Below, in pieces: positions 25,401-37,499 of a DNA stretch of 64,000 bases. Source of the stretch: Eremophila alpestris peregrina. Its lineage: Eukaryota > Chordata > Aves > Passeriformes > Alaudidae. The translations under genes and the position numbers were made by a program. Where the stretch lies: the NCBI GenBank assembly GCA_009792885.1, contig WMCF01000055.1:4551443-4615442 (forward strand), written 5' to 3'. Each line of letters begins with the position of its first letter. The stretch's first letter is position 1. Below the pieces are notes generated by a model. It was not told the origin of the DNA and ran no database searches. It was given only the letters and a program-made list of their open reading frames with translations.

Positions 25401-26910
25401 TCTGATCTGAAACTCTATGAAAATTTAAAAAATTTTACAAACTCCAGTTAATAACAGCATGTATCAATAGGCTGTGCTCTGAGACATGGCTCCCTGATTT
25501 AATTTAGTTCTGCAATGTCAGCTTTACTGATCTGTGGCAGACTGCCTTTGATACTCTGGCCTTGTTTTAAGTAGTGTCAGAGAAAATTTGTAAGAGACTC
25601 TTGGTGGAATGACAGTGATGCAGTTCATTTTCAATAAAATAATAATTCAAATTAAAAATTACCTATTTTATTCTTAGAGGATTGATCTTAGCACAGTATT
25701 TAGATTTGGAATCTTTATATAATAGCTTCTGGGCTCACGGGTAGCTGGGAATTTTTTTTTCTTTTTTTTTAGCTTTTCTTACAGCTCCTACTATGACAAA
25801 TTAGAAAGCTGGAAGTAGGTGTTATCTGCTTAATTCAGAAACATTCACAGAAATGCAAAGAATTAGATAGCCTTTACAGAAACACTCAGTGAAGTCTTTG
25901 CAGCTGAATGCCTTTTAAATATGTGTCACATGAATATTCAGTTAGATATGCAAATTTAGGGTTTCTGTTACTTTAATAGATTGATTTGTTATTTGAGATC
26001 AAGGCATAGATCACACCAAAAGCGTATCAAAATATCAGACCTTTTATAATATTCTTGTACAGAATATATTGCATGTAGTCTTGTTTGTTTTCTATTCCTC
26101 TTGGCAGTTTGCTTTCTTTCTATAGGAAAATAAAACCTAAATTCCTTTTAGCTTTGTCACTCCGTAGGCTTTGATGAAGTGCTTCATCACTGAGGCTTTA
26201 CAAATAACCTAAAAAGGAGGTTTTGATACTGTAATACCAAATCTATGCAGTATCCAGCATCTCAGATTTAGTTATATATTGCAGATAAACGCAGCTAAAA
26301 GATTTGGAAAGTCAAACAGATCGAAGATAATTCTGTATTTCACAAGAAGCTAACTGACTGTGTAACAGATTCAGGCCAAGTGAGAGAATGGGGAGGATTG
26401 CTACCCTATTTCAAGTACTATTTCAGAGCAGGTTATTCACCAATTTCTTTAGGTGTATTTTAAGAAAAAAATTTTGGATGTTACTCCAGAAACCTTTCAG
26501 AGAAAAAAAAATAAATTTACTGGGGGGAAGGCTTAAATAAAGATCAAAAGAAAGTAGTTACTGACCACTGAAAGCTTGGTTAGTTGAGAGGAAGTATGTA
26601 AAGTTCTGCAACTCTTCTGCTATCTATTTCAGGATATTTATAAATCAGACAAGTAAATCCAAATTGTCAGGTGTCCCAAACTTCAACCAAAATCCCTCTG
26701 CTTCCAAAAAGACTGAGGAAACTTCACCTCCCCTTTCTTCACTCTTACTGCTTTCTTGCCTCCCCCTCTCCAAAAGGACACACACAACAGTCCTATGCAT
26801 AGTTTTACCTGCCTGGGTGAGGATACAGTCTCTTCCAGATATCCTACAAAGTAGTTCTTTCCCTGTGGATTCCCTGGGAATGGCTGTGGGACATGTTTCT
26901 TCCATTCAAA
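22461..26910. other. AT-rich DNA, no gene seen
   Basis: Includes A16 at 23134-23149, a short TA repeat near 24457-24470 and a small perfect hairpin at 26172-26189 (8-bp arms TGATGAAG/CTTCATCA, 2-base loop). No gene or mobile element was recognised. 25830-26000 looks unique and carries an octamer-like ATGCAAAT. Confidence 0.5.
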
Positions 26911-27052
26911 ATTATGAATGGGCAGGACACCAAACTGTTTAGCCTCTGTATAATCCCATTACACAATAGAGGATAAAAGTTCCTTTTTCTTTTTAATTTC
27001 TCCCTCCCAGAAGAAGAAGAAAATCTCAGCTCAATTTTGTCATTCTTTAGTA
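26911..27052 (+). repeat. Direct duplication, copy 1
   Basis: A 142-bp sequence from ATTATGAATGGGCAGG to CATTCTTTAGTA that recurs at 27228-27369. It has three GAA units in its AAGAAGAAGAAAATC stretch, where copy 2 has two. Confidence 0.95.
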
Positions 27053-27227
27053 CTCTCTGTTCCACTGTTGCTGTAAGGGATTAAAAACCCCTCAGTGGCA
27101 CTCCCTTTTTTTTTTCAGCTATATCACTTGGCACAACAAAAGATGTCAGTTCACCCTACAAACACTACCTTACCTATGCTCAAACCACTACATCTACAAA
27201 ACTACTTTAAAAAGTTGAAAACATAAT

Positions 27228-27369
27228 ATTATGAATGGACAGGACACCAAACTGCTTAGCCTCTGTATAATCCCATTACACAATAGAGGATAAAAGTTAC
27301 CTTTTTTTTTTTTTAATTTCTCCCTCCCAGAAGAAGAAAATCTCAGCTCAATTTTGTCATTCTTTAGTA
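27228..27369 (+). repeat. Direct duplication, copy 2
   Basis: The second copy of the sequence at 26911-27052, offset by 317 bp with 175 bp of unique DNA between the copies. It differs by a few substitutions, one GAA less and a longer T run. The two copies stay aligned to the base over their length, which fits a 317-bp tandem duplication whose second copy is incomplete, or an A-B-A' event. Confidence 0.95.
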
Positions 27370-28714
27370 GGCCAGCCAGGTTTATCTAGAGCAGGGTTTG
27401 GATGTTGACAGCAGTGCAGAGAATAGGATTGCAATGAGCAAAGTTTCTGAAGTTTAAGGGAAGGGCATCTCTCTCACTGATACTTGGCTTGGCTATAGAA
27501 TTTATTTGTAGGTTGCAGTGGTAGCGATAAAGTTAATCTTCTTTGTCACAGATCAGCCAAGGCTCTAAAGATCAACACTAGACCACACAATCCAAGTAAA
27601 CTTTAGTTTTAGATGCATGAATTCCCAAAACCCTGCTGTGACTAAGATGAGTATTATATTATCTCCCTTTTTCCTTTGGAATCTGTGGTGTTTCTCTACA
27701 GGATCTTGTGCAAGTGAATGGTGTTGTTGGAACTATTTGTTTCATTTAGGAAACTCTCTTTAATTTCCTTCCACGTTAGGCTGGTATTCCAAAAGAACAA
27801 ACTGTAGAAGAGATGTGATTTGCAGCCACAGGTATCTGTTAGTCAGGCAGCAAGCTCATCGATGATAATAAGCAAACAGGATCTAAAGATCAGGGAAAAA
27901 AACAATGAGAAATGAGGAAAATAGTAACTTCTTGAAGAGCAATAAGAGAACTGAAGGAAAGCTTCTAACTAGCAGCAGAAAAATATGGGGAATGTTGGAA
28001 TATTGTTAGTAAAACTTTTTACATTTACCTATTTTATATCATGAATAGGTGACAGTTATACTGATATAATTTACATCTTATATTAAGTATATGTATACAA
28101 ATTTATTCTTCTACTACCACCAAAAAGAAGATATTAGGAATTTGTTTTATGACCCATAAAGGACATCTACCAATAGTAAAATAATCCTCAGAGATCCAAG
28201 ATTTTAACAATTCTAACTAAGAAGCTCAGTGGCTGCTTCGCTTTTGTTTCAATTATACAAGACATGGAGAATCATACAAAATGTGTCTGAGAGGAACAGT
28301 CTCTCTGCAGAAGTAAGGAATTTTACAGAACAGGCCATGTGTGACCATTGCATTGATGAGAGGAAGTTCTCCATACCAATGAACCCAAGATACAGCACTG
28401 GAAAAATTTGATGGCCATTTCACCTTATGCAGCTATCCAACCTTATAAATGTAATTTTTATTATAATCAATAAAACCAATTCCCAGTCCATTGCAGATGA
28501 ACTCTATTTAATGGTCAGATTCCTATTGTCATCATCTTTGCTGCTACTGTGTAAAATGATAATTCCATCACAGAGCATTGCTACATGTAGAGCAGATTAT
28601 CTGGGTCAGTGTGATTGTTATTACTGTGTCAATGATAGTGGCCTCAGATACCACTGATTAAAAAAAAAAAAAAAGAAACAACTCCATACTGTTTAATTAT
28701 AGTGTAAATAATGA
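27370..28714. other. AT-rich DNA, no gene seen
   Basis: Short frames only. An A14 run is at 28661-28674, just before the SINE. Confidence 0.5.
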
Positions 28715-28850
28715 GATAAGCTCAGCTGGCCAGAGCATGGTGTTTATAAATGTCAGGGTTGCAGGTTTGATTCCTGTGTAGGCCATTCACTCAGGAGTTG
28801 GATTTGGTGGTCCTTGTAGGCCTCTTCCAACTCAGAACATTCTGTGATTT
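28715..28850 (+). mobile_element. TguSINE1: SINE, TguSINE1-like (tRNA-Ile head, CR1 tail)
   Basis: The 5' part resembles tRNA-Ile: an A box TAAGCTCAGCTGG at 28717-28729, CAGAGCATGGTG, and a B box GGTTTGATTCC at 28764-28774 (GGTTCGATTCC with a CG to TG change), then TGTGTAGGCCA where the acceptor stem would close. A CR1-like 3' tail follows, with GGTGGTCCTTGTAGG, CTTCCAACTC and a terminal ATTCTGTGATT. A tRNA-Ile head joined to a CR1 tail is the structure described for TguSINE1 of passerine birds, moved by CR1 machinery. The anticodon arm is mutated, so this is not a working tRNA gene. The first ~10 bp are too decayed to place exactly. Confidence 0.88.
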
Positions 28851-30821
28851 TTGTGAAACATGAACAGCTTCATGTACAGATCTGTTCTTCATATCTAAAC
28901 AGATTCCCATCGTGGCCTCTAATTCCCAGATATATCAATTCTAATAAAGACTCAAACAGAAACTATGTGTAAACCATATGTAGAGAATTAATCATAGGTT
29001 TATGCAGTTGTCCTAGACTGCATCATAGGTAAACAGAACAGAAGAGAATGCTACTAATATGAACTCTAAAAGGATTACATGTTGTATAGTTCAGTCAATG
29101 ATCAATATATACTTTAGTTGGAGAATATACAGTGCAAAGAGTAGTAACGTACTTCCCTCTTAATTGAAAGAGATTCTATACAAAGTTGTAGGTCAGAAAA
29201 TCATATTACACCATTTTTGTGAGGCTTTTTTACTTCCTTTTTTTCTTAGTCTGTCCGTGTACCAGAGGAAGTCACTTTTCAACTACACATGAGGCCAAGA
29301 GTTAAAAATTACCAAAACCAGAACACAGAGTATTTTTACAGACAGCAATTCAGGCAGATACTGTTGTTTTCTTCTAAAACCTATAAATTTCACATTAAAT
29401 TGGATATCCAGTGTAATGTGCTAATGCTTGTTAAGTCAACAAAGGGATCTCTCTTCAGTAAATTTACAATACCAAGATTGGGAGAAGTCTAGCTGTAGCT
29501 TACAGACCACAGAGACATTTCTGAAGGTATCAACCATAAGAACTGATCTATGAAGTAAATAATTTGGAGATAAAAAGCTATGTTTAAAGTCTTCATTAAT
29601 GTTGCAAAGTGTAGATGTTGGTATTTAGGGAAGGTCTGAATCAGAGTTTATTACACAACTGTTTAACTGAAGATCACATTTTCCATAAACCCAAATTAGG
29701 CATTTCTGAGACATATATCTGGAAATGTACTCTGATAAGATGCTGGTAGTATTTACTGGTTACATATTAAATATTCAAGATTAATTATTTTCCTGGTGTG
29801 TTTTGAAATCTTAATTTTTTAAATTGTGACCATTTTGTTTGTTTTAATGGTATACCAAAATAATTATTAGTTGTTACTTCCTGCCTCGTGAGCCTTGTAT
29901 CTACAGCCCATTCCTCTTGGAATTTTTGACTATGTCAAGTCATGGTAATAGAACTGTCTGTTCTGAAGTCTAGGCTTGGGATTTGTTTCTTTCTTTTCGT
30001 GTTAAATATGGTTAAAGTTAATAAATAGTTATGGGCTTCATCTTTGCATTCATTATTCCCCTTTTGCAACCATCTTGTACTAATACCTAAGAGTCATTAA
30101 GTACCACTACTTAATAGAATAATCTAAACTCTCCTTCAGTGGAAGGTGTGTGTAATCAAACTCCTGCCAATGACAGAGGTAAGCATGTATTTGTTGTGAT
30201 ATATGGATTACTAGATTTAGTAATTTGTTAAAATCTAGTTTCACATAAAAGTGAAATATCCCATTGCATCAATACCAATATTGCTATTAATTTTCAGGAA
30301 GGGCTTTTCTTACAAGCTCCCTTAACTATACTCCTATTCTGGTCCTTCTGTATGGGAGAACATTGATTAAAGTCGTCAGAACCACATCATTATGTCAGTG
30401 CAAATTAAATTCTTCATCTTCTTTACATCTTGAAAATTGTCCCAGTTGAGAAGAAACAAAACAACTCATCTAGAAAAGCCTGCTTAACAAAACTGAATCA
30501 CTCCATTATCACAGACACCTCCATCTTCTGGCTCCTCGTGCTCTGTCTCAACATTTGTTTAGAAACCCACTGGAGTGGAAACTAAAATTCAGTATAACTA
30601 TATGGGATAGAGTCTTGATTAGCTTAAAGATCTCTAGGTTTCACCAATCTACCAGTAAAACAGAAGAAATTAGACCTATCTTGGGAGCATAATAACAGGT
30701 CATGCATAAATTTTCCTACTGGTGTCAGAGTAGTTCAGAGAGTAGTTCAGGATCTCTTTTGCACAGAGATCTGAAATACAAAGATTTAGAGGGAAATTAT
30801 GGCTCCAATTAAGTCCGTGCC
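28851..30821. other. AT-rich DNA, no gene seen
   Basis: Nothing recognised beyond short chance frames. Confidence 0.5.
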
Positions 30822-30841
30822 TTTTTTTTTTTTTTTTTTTT
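30822..30841. repeat. T20 homopolymer
   Basis: A run of 20 T with no recognisable retrocopy beside it. Confidence 0.9.
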
Positions 30842-31129
30842 GCTATCTTATTTTGGTAATAGCATAACTCATGTAATATCTGTATATAAAATTAACTTTA
30901 GGAAATGGCATATAATTCTCCCTCTGTTCTGCAATGGCTTTATTATTGTATTTACAAGTAGTATACTACAAGAATGCTTTTGTTTTCATTATTGGTTTTG
31001 TAAAGGAGCTGTTTCTTTTTCCTTTCAAGCTTGTGAATCTGATAGCTGTGTGCCAGTTCTGTACACTTGACAGATGTGTTCTGTTAAGGGAAGAGATCAA
31101 AGGGAAATCTGGTGGGCCTCAGTTTTAGC

Positions 31130-31500
31130 TGTGACAGGATGAACTCATCCCAGAGGACTGAGCTGACAAGTGCTGCTGCCAGGGCACAGCGAGAGCCAGC
31201 TGCTCGCTTGGGGATGGGGAGCCAGGAGCTGATAGGGGGAGTCCCATGCTGGCTCTGTTCTCACCAACAGCACAGCAGCCCCAGGCTCTGAGCATGGCAG
31301 GCAAAACACAGTGCTGGTAAGAGGGCCCATCATCAGCCCTACACACAGCAAGGCATCAAGTCCAGATAAATTCCTGTCAGGAGCAGTTGTTGATGGGACA
31401 AGAGACAGGGCTGGGCAAAGGTCTACACCTCAGACAAGCACTGAGCAGGGCTTGTGGGAGTTCCCAGGTGAGGCTGGTCAAAGAGCCCATTAGTGCTCAT
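31130..31500. other. GC-richer patch, possible old repeat
   Basis: About 370 bp that are clearly richer in G and C than the flanks, with CCAGGAGCTGATAGGGGGAG and several CAGGGC-type words. Overlapping frames of 60-73 codons exist on both strands and none has a domain. It may be an old repeat, a small CpG-depleted regulatory patch or an exon of a non-coding RNA; I cannot tell which. Confidence 0.3.
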
Positions 31501-33647
31501 CACTGAAATCAGGCCCCACAAAGAGCAATTTGCTTCTAATTCTTTTCTCTAGTTCCTTCCTTTTTGTACCAGCTGCCAACCTAACAAGGTGAACACAGGT
31601 TGCCTCATCCCTTTTGTGAATGGCATCTTGCTTGCACATCTATTAATGACACTTTAGAGGGTAAAATGCTGAAAGTCTTCTTCACACTTAAGGGATAAAT
31701 AATTAAATGCTCTATTGCATACGCTAAGTTCTCAAGAGACCCCCCAAAACAATGTTTTCTTAAACAGAGCTCCAGATGCCTGAATCTACAAATCAGCATA
31801 TAAGAGACCCTTTTTGCATTCATATCGTTGGAATTTTAAACATACAATTCTGGAAACAAAATGGTAATTTACTTGCACAGCCGCACACCTCAGAGGAAAA
31901 TTCTGGCTAGCACTGAAAAAAGGGGAAGTTTTGTTCAGTGGAGATGGGATTTCATATTTCTTTTTTCACTGTTCTAACAGCTTTATCAATGAAGCAGGGA
32001 TGCATTTGGAAAGACGGATCAACATCTCCCTTGGGAGCTGAAATAAATGCAGAACAGTAACAGAAACTTCTGCATGTCAAAGGAAGTTCTTGAGACCAAG
32101 TTGGTCGCAGAGACATATAAAAGGGACTCTTTCCTTTTTCTTTTAACTAGCTTAATACAATGCTTTTGAGATTAAATTCTATCTTACTTATGCTCTATGT
32201 ATTTGTCAGTCAAATTTGCTCAGTTATTAACCATTCATTTACTGTTCTGTAGCTTATTATGTTAATTCATTTTACAAGAGAGCATGCAGGGATTTTTTTC
32301 TTCTCTGTTCAAATAAGGCACAAACCTTTATGCTAACCTCCACAAATCATGCTGAACTTGTAAGGAATATTTATCACACAACCTAAAAATGTTTCTACAA
32401 AATTTTCAGTTCCAAATATTCTTCATTAACTTATTACCTTTTTTACTGTTTTCATCAGCATGTAATGATATAGCATTTGTGACCCATACAATTTACATTG
32501 CAGAGTTCATCAGGTCAAAATAAAATTAGTAGAATTTAGTCAGACATTTTCATTGATTTATCAGTTCTAATGACAACACATTAGGTGAAAAGTTTTAAAG
32601 AATGCCACATAATCATAATGAAACAATCTTGCCTCAACACATGATAGTCCATTGTATTGAAAATTGGCACAGAAAATCTATTTGAAGTTATCATCATATT
32701 ATTAGAAACAATTTGAAAAGTAGATACTTATCAGCTGGAAAAATATAAATTATTATAATATTCTTAACCTCTGAATGCAAAAACAAAGCCTTGGTTTTCT
32801 CTCTCTAAACACAATATATACTACTGAAGTTGGACTGAAACCCAAACGTGACATAGTGCTTTTCAGTGACATTTAAGAGCTGTGACTAAAAGAAAGCTTC
32901 TTCTAAAAGAAACAGGGTACTTTGCCACATATATCCCATTAACTTTCAATGGGCTTTTTGGAAAATTAGGTCACTAAGTTACCACTATAAGCAGTAATAA
33001 CTTCTTATACTTCTTACTTTACAAGATTTTCATACGTCTTAACCCCAATACTTGAATGCCTAAAGGTACATTCATAAATCATCAGTTTCTTGATTTCCCA
33101 TTCTGTAATGTAACTGAAGCTCAGATTGACCCCAACACTTCCAAAAATGCAGCCGGTGTTTACTTAGTATTTTGTATCTCAAAAGAAAGCTTAAAACAGA
33201 CATCCCAAACAGACAGCACTGGTTTCATTTTCCTAATTTAATAGTTTGTTGTCACCAAATATTTAAATAATTTCTCTTTGATTTTGTCAACATACCAACT
33301 GTTGAACAAAATACTGGGAATCAGAATGTGCACACTGTTAGCATTTTGGATCCAAGCAGATTTTAGGCCAAAGGAGGACACAAATATAATTGAAATGAAA
33401 ATTTTTCATTTCTTTCCCCTCATTAAGGGCTCTTCCTTGCTTACTCAGGTAAGTCAGTGCTATTTGTAAGAATCTTTCTGACATACAGAAATCTTACAAA
33501 TGTATGTGGAAAACTAATCACTGAAACTAGTGGAAAATTGCAAAACAACATTATCCAAACAAGAGCATCAAATGATTACAAAAACACAGAAATAAAAACA
33601 AAATTATTGTAGAAATGAAAAGTTCCCCTTATACAACAGAGGCTGAC
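31501..33647. other. AT-rich DNA, no gene seen
   Basis: 32460-32800 is low in simple repeats and looks unique, like many conserved non-coding elements, but conservation cannot be judged from one sequence. No gene was recognised. Confidence 0.5.
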
Positions 33648-34294
33648 TGTCCTAGGGTGACTTTATGATGCTTGTATCCCCAAATCATCTGTTCTGTTTG
33701 TGTTGGATATTATGTCCTGTGCCTTCAAGACTGGTTCCAAGAGCAAAGGTGGAAAAGGGAAGCACCAAGTTGTTTTTCAGAAACTGCACTCACTCCTCCA
33801 CATTCTGCTCCTGGACTGTGCTGTCTGCAGCACAGACAGACAGAAGGACAGATCTCATTTGCTTTCAGTTAGTTTTAGTTAGCTGAGGCAGAGATCTTCT
33901 CTGGTCTGTTTTTTTTTCCTTTTTTCTTGGGGCTGTTTAAACCTGCTCTGGACTGAAAACCCACGAGAGCACTGGGAGCTCACACCTGTGGGGGAGCTCA
34001 TACCAGTGTGCCACTGGGCCCAGGCCGGCATTTTCCAGCACCGGAGAGACGGATAACAGACTGAGCGAGCTGAGCTCACATGGCAAGGACTTTCTCAATT
34101 TTGCCAGGTTTTATTGTTTCATATTATCCACTTTTATGTTTGCAGGCACTTTGTTTGTTAAATAAATAGTTTTTTTCCACTTTTCTCTAAGAAGATTTAT
34201 TCCAGGACCAACTGGGGGAGGGGCCATTTGGGATTGCTTTCTAAAGGGACCCCATTTGGAGGTTTCCTCCCAAATGTGCCCTAAAACCAGGACA
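33648..34294 (+). mobile_element. Solo LTR A of an inverted pair, 5-bp target duplication
   Basis: A 647-bp element with perfect 6-bp inverted ends TGTCCT...AGGACA and an exact 5-bp duplication CTGAC on both sides (33643-33647 and 34295-34299). AATAAA at 34161-34166, about 130 bp before the 3' end, gives plus orientation. The 5' end reads TGTCCTAGGGTGACTTTATG. The same family lies inverted at 35597-36234. A 5-bp duplication fits ERVL or ERV1 rather than ERVK; the class is otherwise unassigned. The frames of 60-73 codons inside it (33665-33886 and others) are chance frames of the LTR. Confidence 0.93.
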
Positions 34295-35596
34295 CTGACA
34301 AAAATATTGAGCAACTGGTGACTGAGGGGAAAAGATCAAAGATCCTTGTGAGGTACCACTTACAGCAAAGGAGTTTTTCATCCCAAGAAAACTTTGAACA
34401 CATTAGTTTGCTGTGCTTGAAATGATATTTATACCTCTCCTGCTTAATGTGTTTAAAATACAGTTTAGCTAATTACACTTTTTCCTACTGGAAAAATTAT
34501 CTATGGATGATCCTTAAATCATTTATGGATACTGGTTCCCACAAAAATATGGAAATTAACTGAAATAACTTGTGGCATTTACTACTGACCTGGCTGTTAT
34601 AATTCCACAACCCAGGTTTGTCCACTCCCTGTTTGTTTGGCTTTTTCCAATTTAAAAATCCTCAGACAGTGAAAGAGGCATTTGTTGCAACTCCCTTCAA
34701 ATGGAAACAGAACTCTGTCCCAGCCACTGCAGCAGTTCATTATTTTAATCACTGTGAAACATTTACATTTGGAAAGGAAAAGGGTTGCTTCCATTGGCTC
34801 CATCTGGCAAGCTGTCTGTTATCCTAATGGACATGAATTCCAAGTCTTCTTATACTCATGGCCATCCTTGAATTCATCCCCCTCAGCACAATACTTGAAA
34901 AGAACGCTTTTTAAAATACCTAATTTATTGAACTATCAAGTCTGGTCTTCAGGGTTAATAGCTATTTACCTCATTAAAATGCTTAGAAAACATTTTTTAT
35001 GCTTTCTATTATTATTCTTTTTTGGTTTGGGGTTTTTTTCCTCTTTTTTCCCCCTCCATTAGTTATCGGTCTCCATCATCAAGAATGATTCTTGTTTTAA
35101 AGCAATGACAGGACGAAATTAAATTGTAGACCTAAATATCATCCTCTAAAAAATTATCAAAGGATCCAGCCCTAGAATGGGGATCTCTAATGCAGAGTTC
35201 AGCAAAGGAACAAACAACTCAGTGGAGCTGAGCTGCCCTCCCTTTTGGGAAACTGCATAATCCCCCAGAACTCAGTCAAAACCATAACAGAATACAGGAT
35301 ATATTCATCTGGCTTTATGTTCCTTCTAGATTTAGAAAACAAAGGGGAGAGGAATTTTTGACTAAGATATCTTTGGCAGCCCAAACAGGAAGTTTGGCAC
35401 TTGTTGAATGAAAATTGTATTATTTGTGTAAAGTCTAGTAATTTATGCATACTTCGTATAAGTGTACTCTTAATAATTTGGGGAGAGTCATACATTAAGA
35501 GAACACAGAAAAGGCTAGCCTAAATGAACATTGATTTAGAAGACAGAAATCAGTGTTTTAAAAAGAACAAAACAAACAAAAGAACCTGAAACAAGG
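34295..35596. other. 1.3-kb spacer between inverted LTRs
   Basis: Unique-looking AT-rich sequence with no retroviral motif, so the two LTRs are not the ends of one provirus. The frames of 126 codons (34682-35062) and 98 codons (35199-35495, minus) have no recognisable domain. Confidence 0.6.
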
Positions 35597-36234
35597 CGTC
35601 CTGGTTCAGGGCAAATCTGGGAGGAAACCTCCCAAATGGGGGTCCCTCTGGGAAGCAAACTGAAACGGCCCCTCCCCCCCACTGGTTCAGGGAAAAAATC
35701 TCCTTAGAGATGAGTGGGAAAAAACTATTTATTTAACAAAGTGCTTACAAACATAGAAATTAATAATATGAAACAAGAAAACCTGGCAAAATTGAGAAAG
35801 TCCTCGCCATGGGAGCTCAGCTAGCTCAGATTGTTATCAGCTGCTCTGGTGCTGAAAAATGCCGACTTGGGCCCAGGGGGCCCCCCGGTGTGGACTCCCG
35901 GTGCTCTTGTGTGTCTTTCAGTCCAAGAGCAGATTTAAACAGTCACAAGAAAAAGGAAAAAAAACAGTCCAGAGAACTTCTCTGCCCTAGCTAGCTAAAA
36001 TAACTAAAAGCAAAGGAGATCTCTGACCCGCCGCCTATGGGTCTATGTGCCTCAGACGAACAGTCCAGGAGCTGGAATGTGCAGGAGTGAGCTGCTTTTC
36101 TCAAAACAAACTCTGAGCTTCTCTTTTCTCCCCCTTTGCTCTTGGAACCAGGCTTAAAGCTACAGAACACAATATCTAACACAGACAGAACAGACGATTA
36201 GGGGATAGAAGCATCATAAAGTCACCCTAGGACA
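35597..36234 (-). mobile_element. Solo LTR B of an inverted pair, 5-bp target duplication
   Basis: A 638-bp copy of the family at 33648-34294, on the opposite strand. On the minus strand it starts TGTCCTAGGGTGAC and ends AGGACG (plus strand CGTCCT at 35597), where AGGACA is expected, a single change. CAAGG flanks it on both sides (35592-35596 and 36235-36239). AATAAA on the minus strand is at 35733-35728. The two copies align over their whole length with scattered substitutions and small indels, and their target duplications differ, so they are separate insertions each later reduced to a solo LTR. Confidence 0.93.
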
Positions 36235-36239
36235 CAAGG

Positions 36240-37499
36240 TGGGGAAAAAAATAGAAAACACCGCTGCTATGACCTATTTTCATAAAGCACACACTTTGCA
36301 AGTGAAGCGATAACTGAACAATAATTTGTTTTGCAATACCTATCACCTACAGCTCTTAGTAGCTGATCCACGCTGTGAAAGGGACTGCAGCTGTAAATCA
36401 GATTCCAGTTCCCAGATGCCAATAAATCTGATCATTTACAAACACTTAAGTCTCACATTTTTGTTTTACACATACACATGATCACATTCCAGTTTTAACT
36501 TCAGTAGCTCATTTGCAAGTGAATTTAGGGGCCATAAAGGAGCTTCATAAAACAAACATTTAAACTAATTTAAATGACATTAAAGGATTTTTATTCATCT
36601 CATTTGCCATAGTTTTTGTTTTACAAATTTTCTGTATATTCACATTCCTAGGATTAATAAAATTAATATTTTTTTGAAAATTGCAGTGTCCCAGTAATTA
36701 CCTTGGATACAAATTCCACACATTTCATTGCCTTCATTAAGCCTGTAGTCATATGAGGCTCAGAAGATTAGTAATTAAGTGGTTAATGGACAGTTTATAC
36801 TTCATTTCCAGTCTGCCTTCAAGTTTTTTTACTGACCCCTCATAGCTTCCTCAAGCAGTTGTAGCCTTTGCATACTGATAGGTGTCTTCTTCCCTGGCTA
36901 AAGGAATCACCTACATGGAGTTTCAGAAAATTCACAGCACCAAATTGCACAGAAATTTGTTTATTTAATTGAAAAGCTTTCATTCTAATTAAATGTTGCT
37001 GCCTATAGTAACAAAAATTGTGAAACTGCAAATCATATTGTGGCTATTAACAGTTAATGAAGTACAAGAACACTTTTATTCCCTACAGTATTAAGAAAAA
37101 AAGCATATGTAGATTAAGTAAAGATTCAGTCTAGGTTCCTAGCAGGTAGCCTATAAGTTCTTAAGTATACCAGCACTTTTGACAAAGAGATACCATGTGC
37201 TTGTGGAAAGCCAGAAACAGGTAAAAGAGCAAACTGTAAATTTTTCTTGTGCTCAAACCAGGGATCCAGATATTGCATATTACTCCAGTAGGTCATATAA
37301 CGTAACAAGATTCACAGACACACCAAGTTTCTACTTCACACTCTAATGACCAAATCCAGATTTTTCTTACTCAGTTCAAGGTCTCTTTTGAAGACAACTA
37401 AACAAAAATATCACCAAAGCATAGAAAGATGTAAGGCAAATACTGGTTTAGTTAGAGGAAATCTATCTGTACATCTGACACCTTCAATTTGTTGGTATA
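36240..37499. other. AT-rich DNA, no gene seen
   Basis: Short frames only. 36290-36620 is unique-looking with few simple repeats and is a candidate conserved element, untested. Confidence 0.5.

Noticed and set aside
26172..26189. Perfect 8-bp-arm hairpin TGATGAAG TG CTTCATCA
   Set aside because: Short hairpins of this size are expected by chance in 64 kb, and no T run or other terminator or regulatory context is present.
28717..28785. Possible tRNA-Ile gene
   Set aside because: It has A and B boxes, but the stems and anticodon arm are broken and a CR1 tail follows, so it is the head of a SINE.
33648..36234. A single provirus with two LTRs
   Set aside because: The LTRs are in opposite orientation, have different target duplications and enclose no retroviral sequence.
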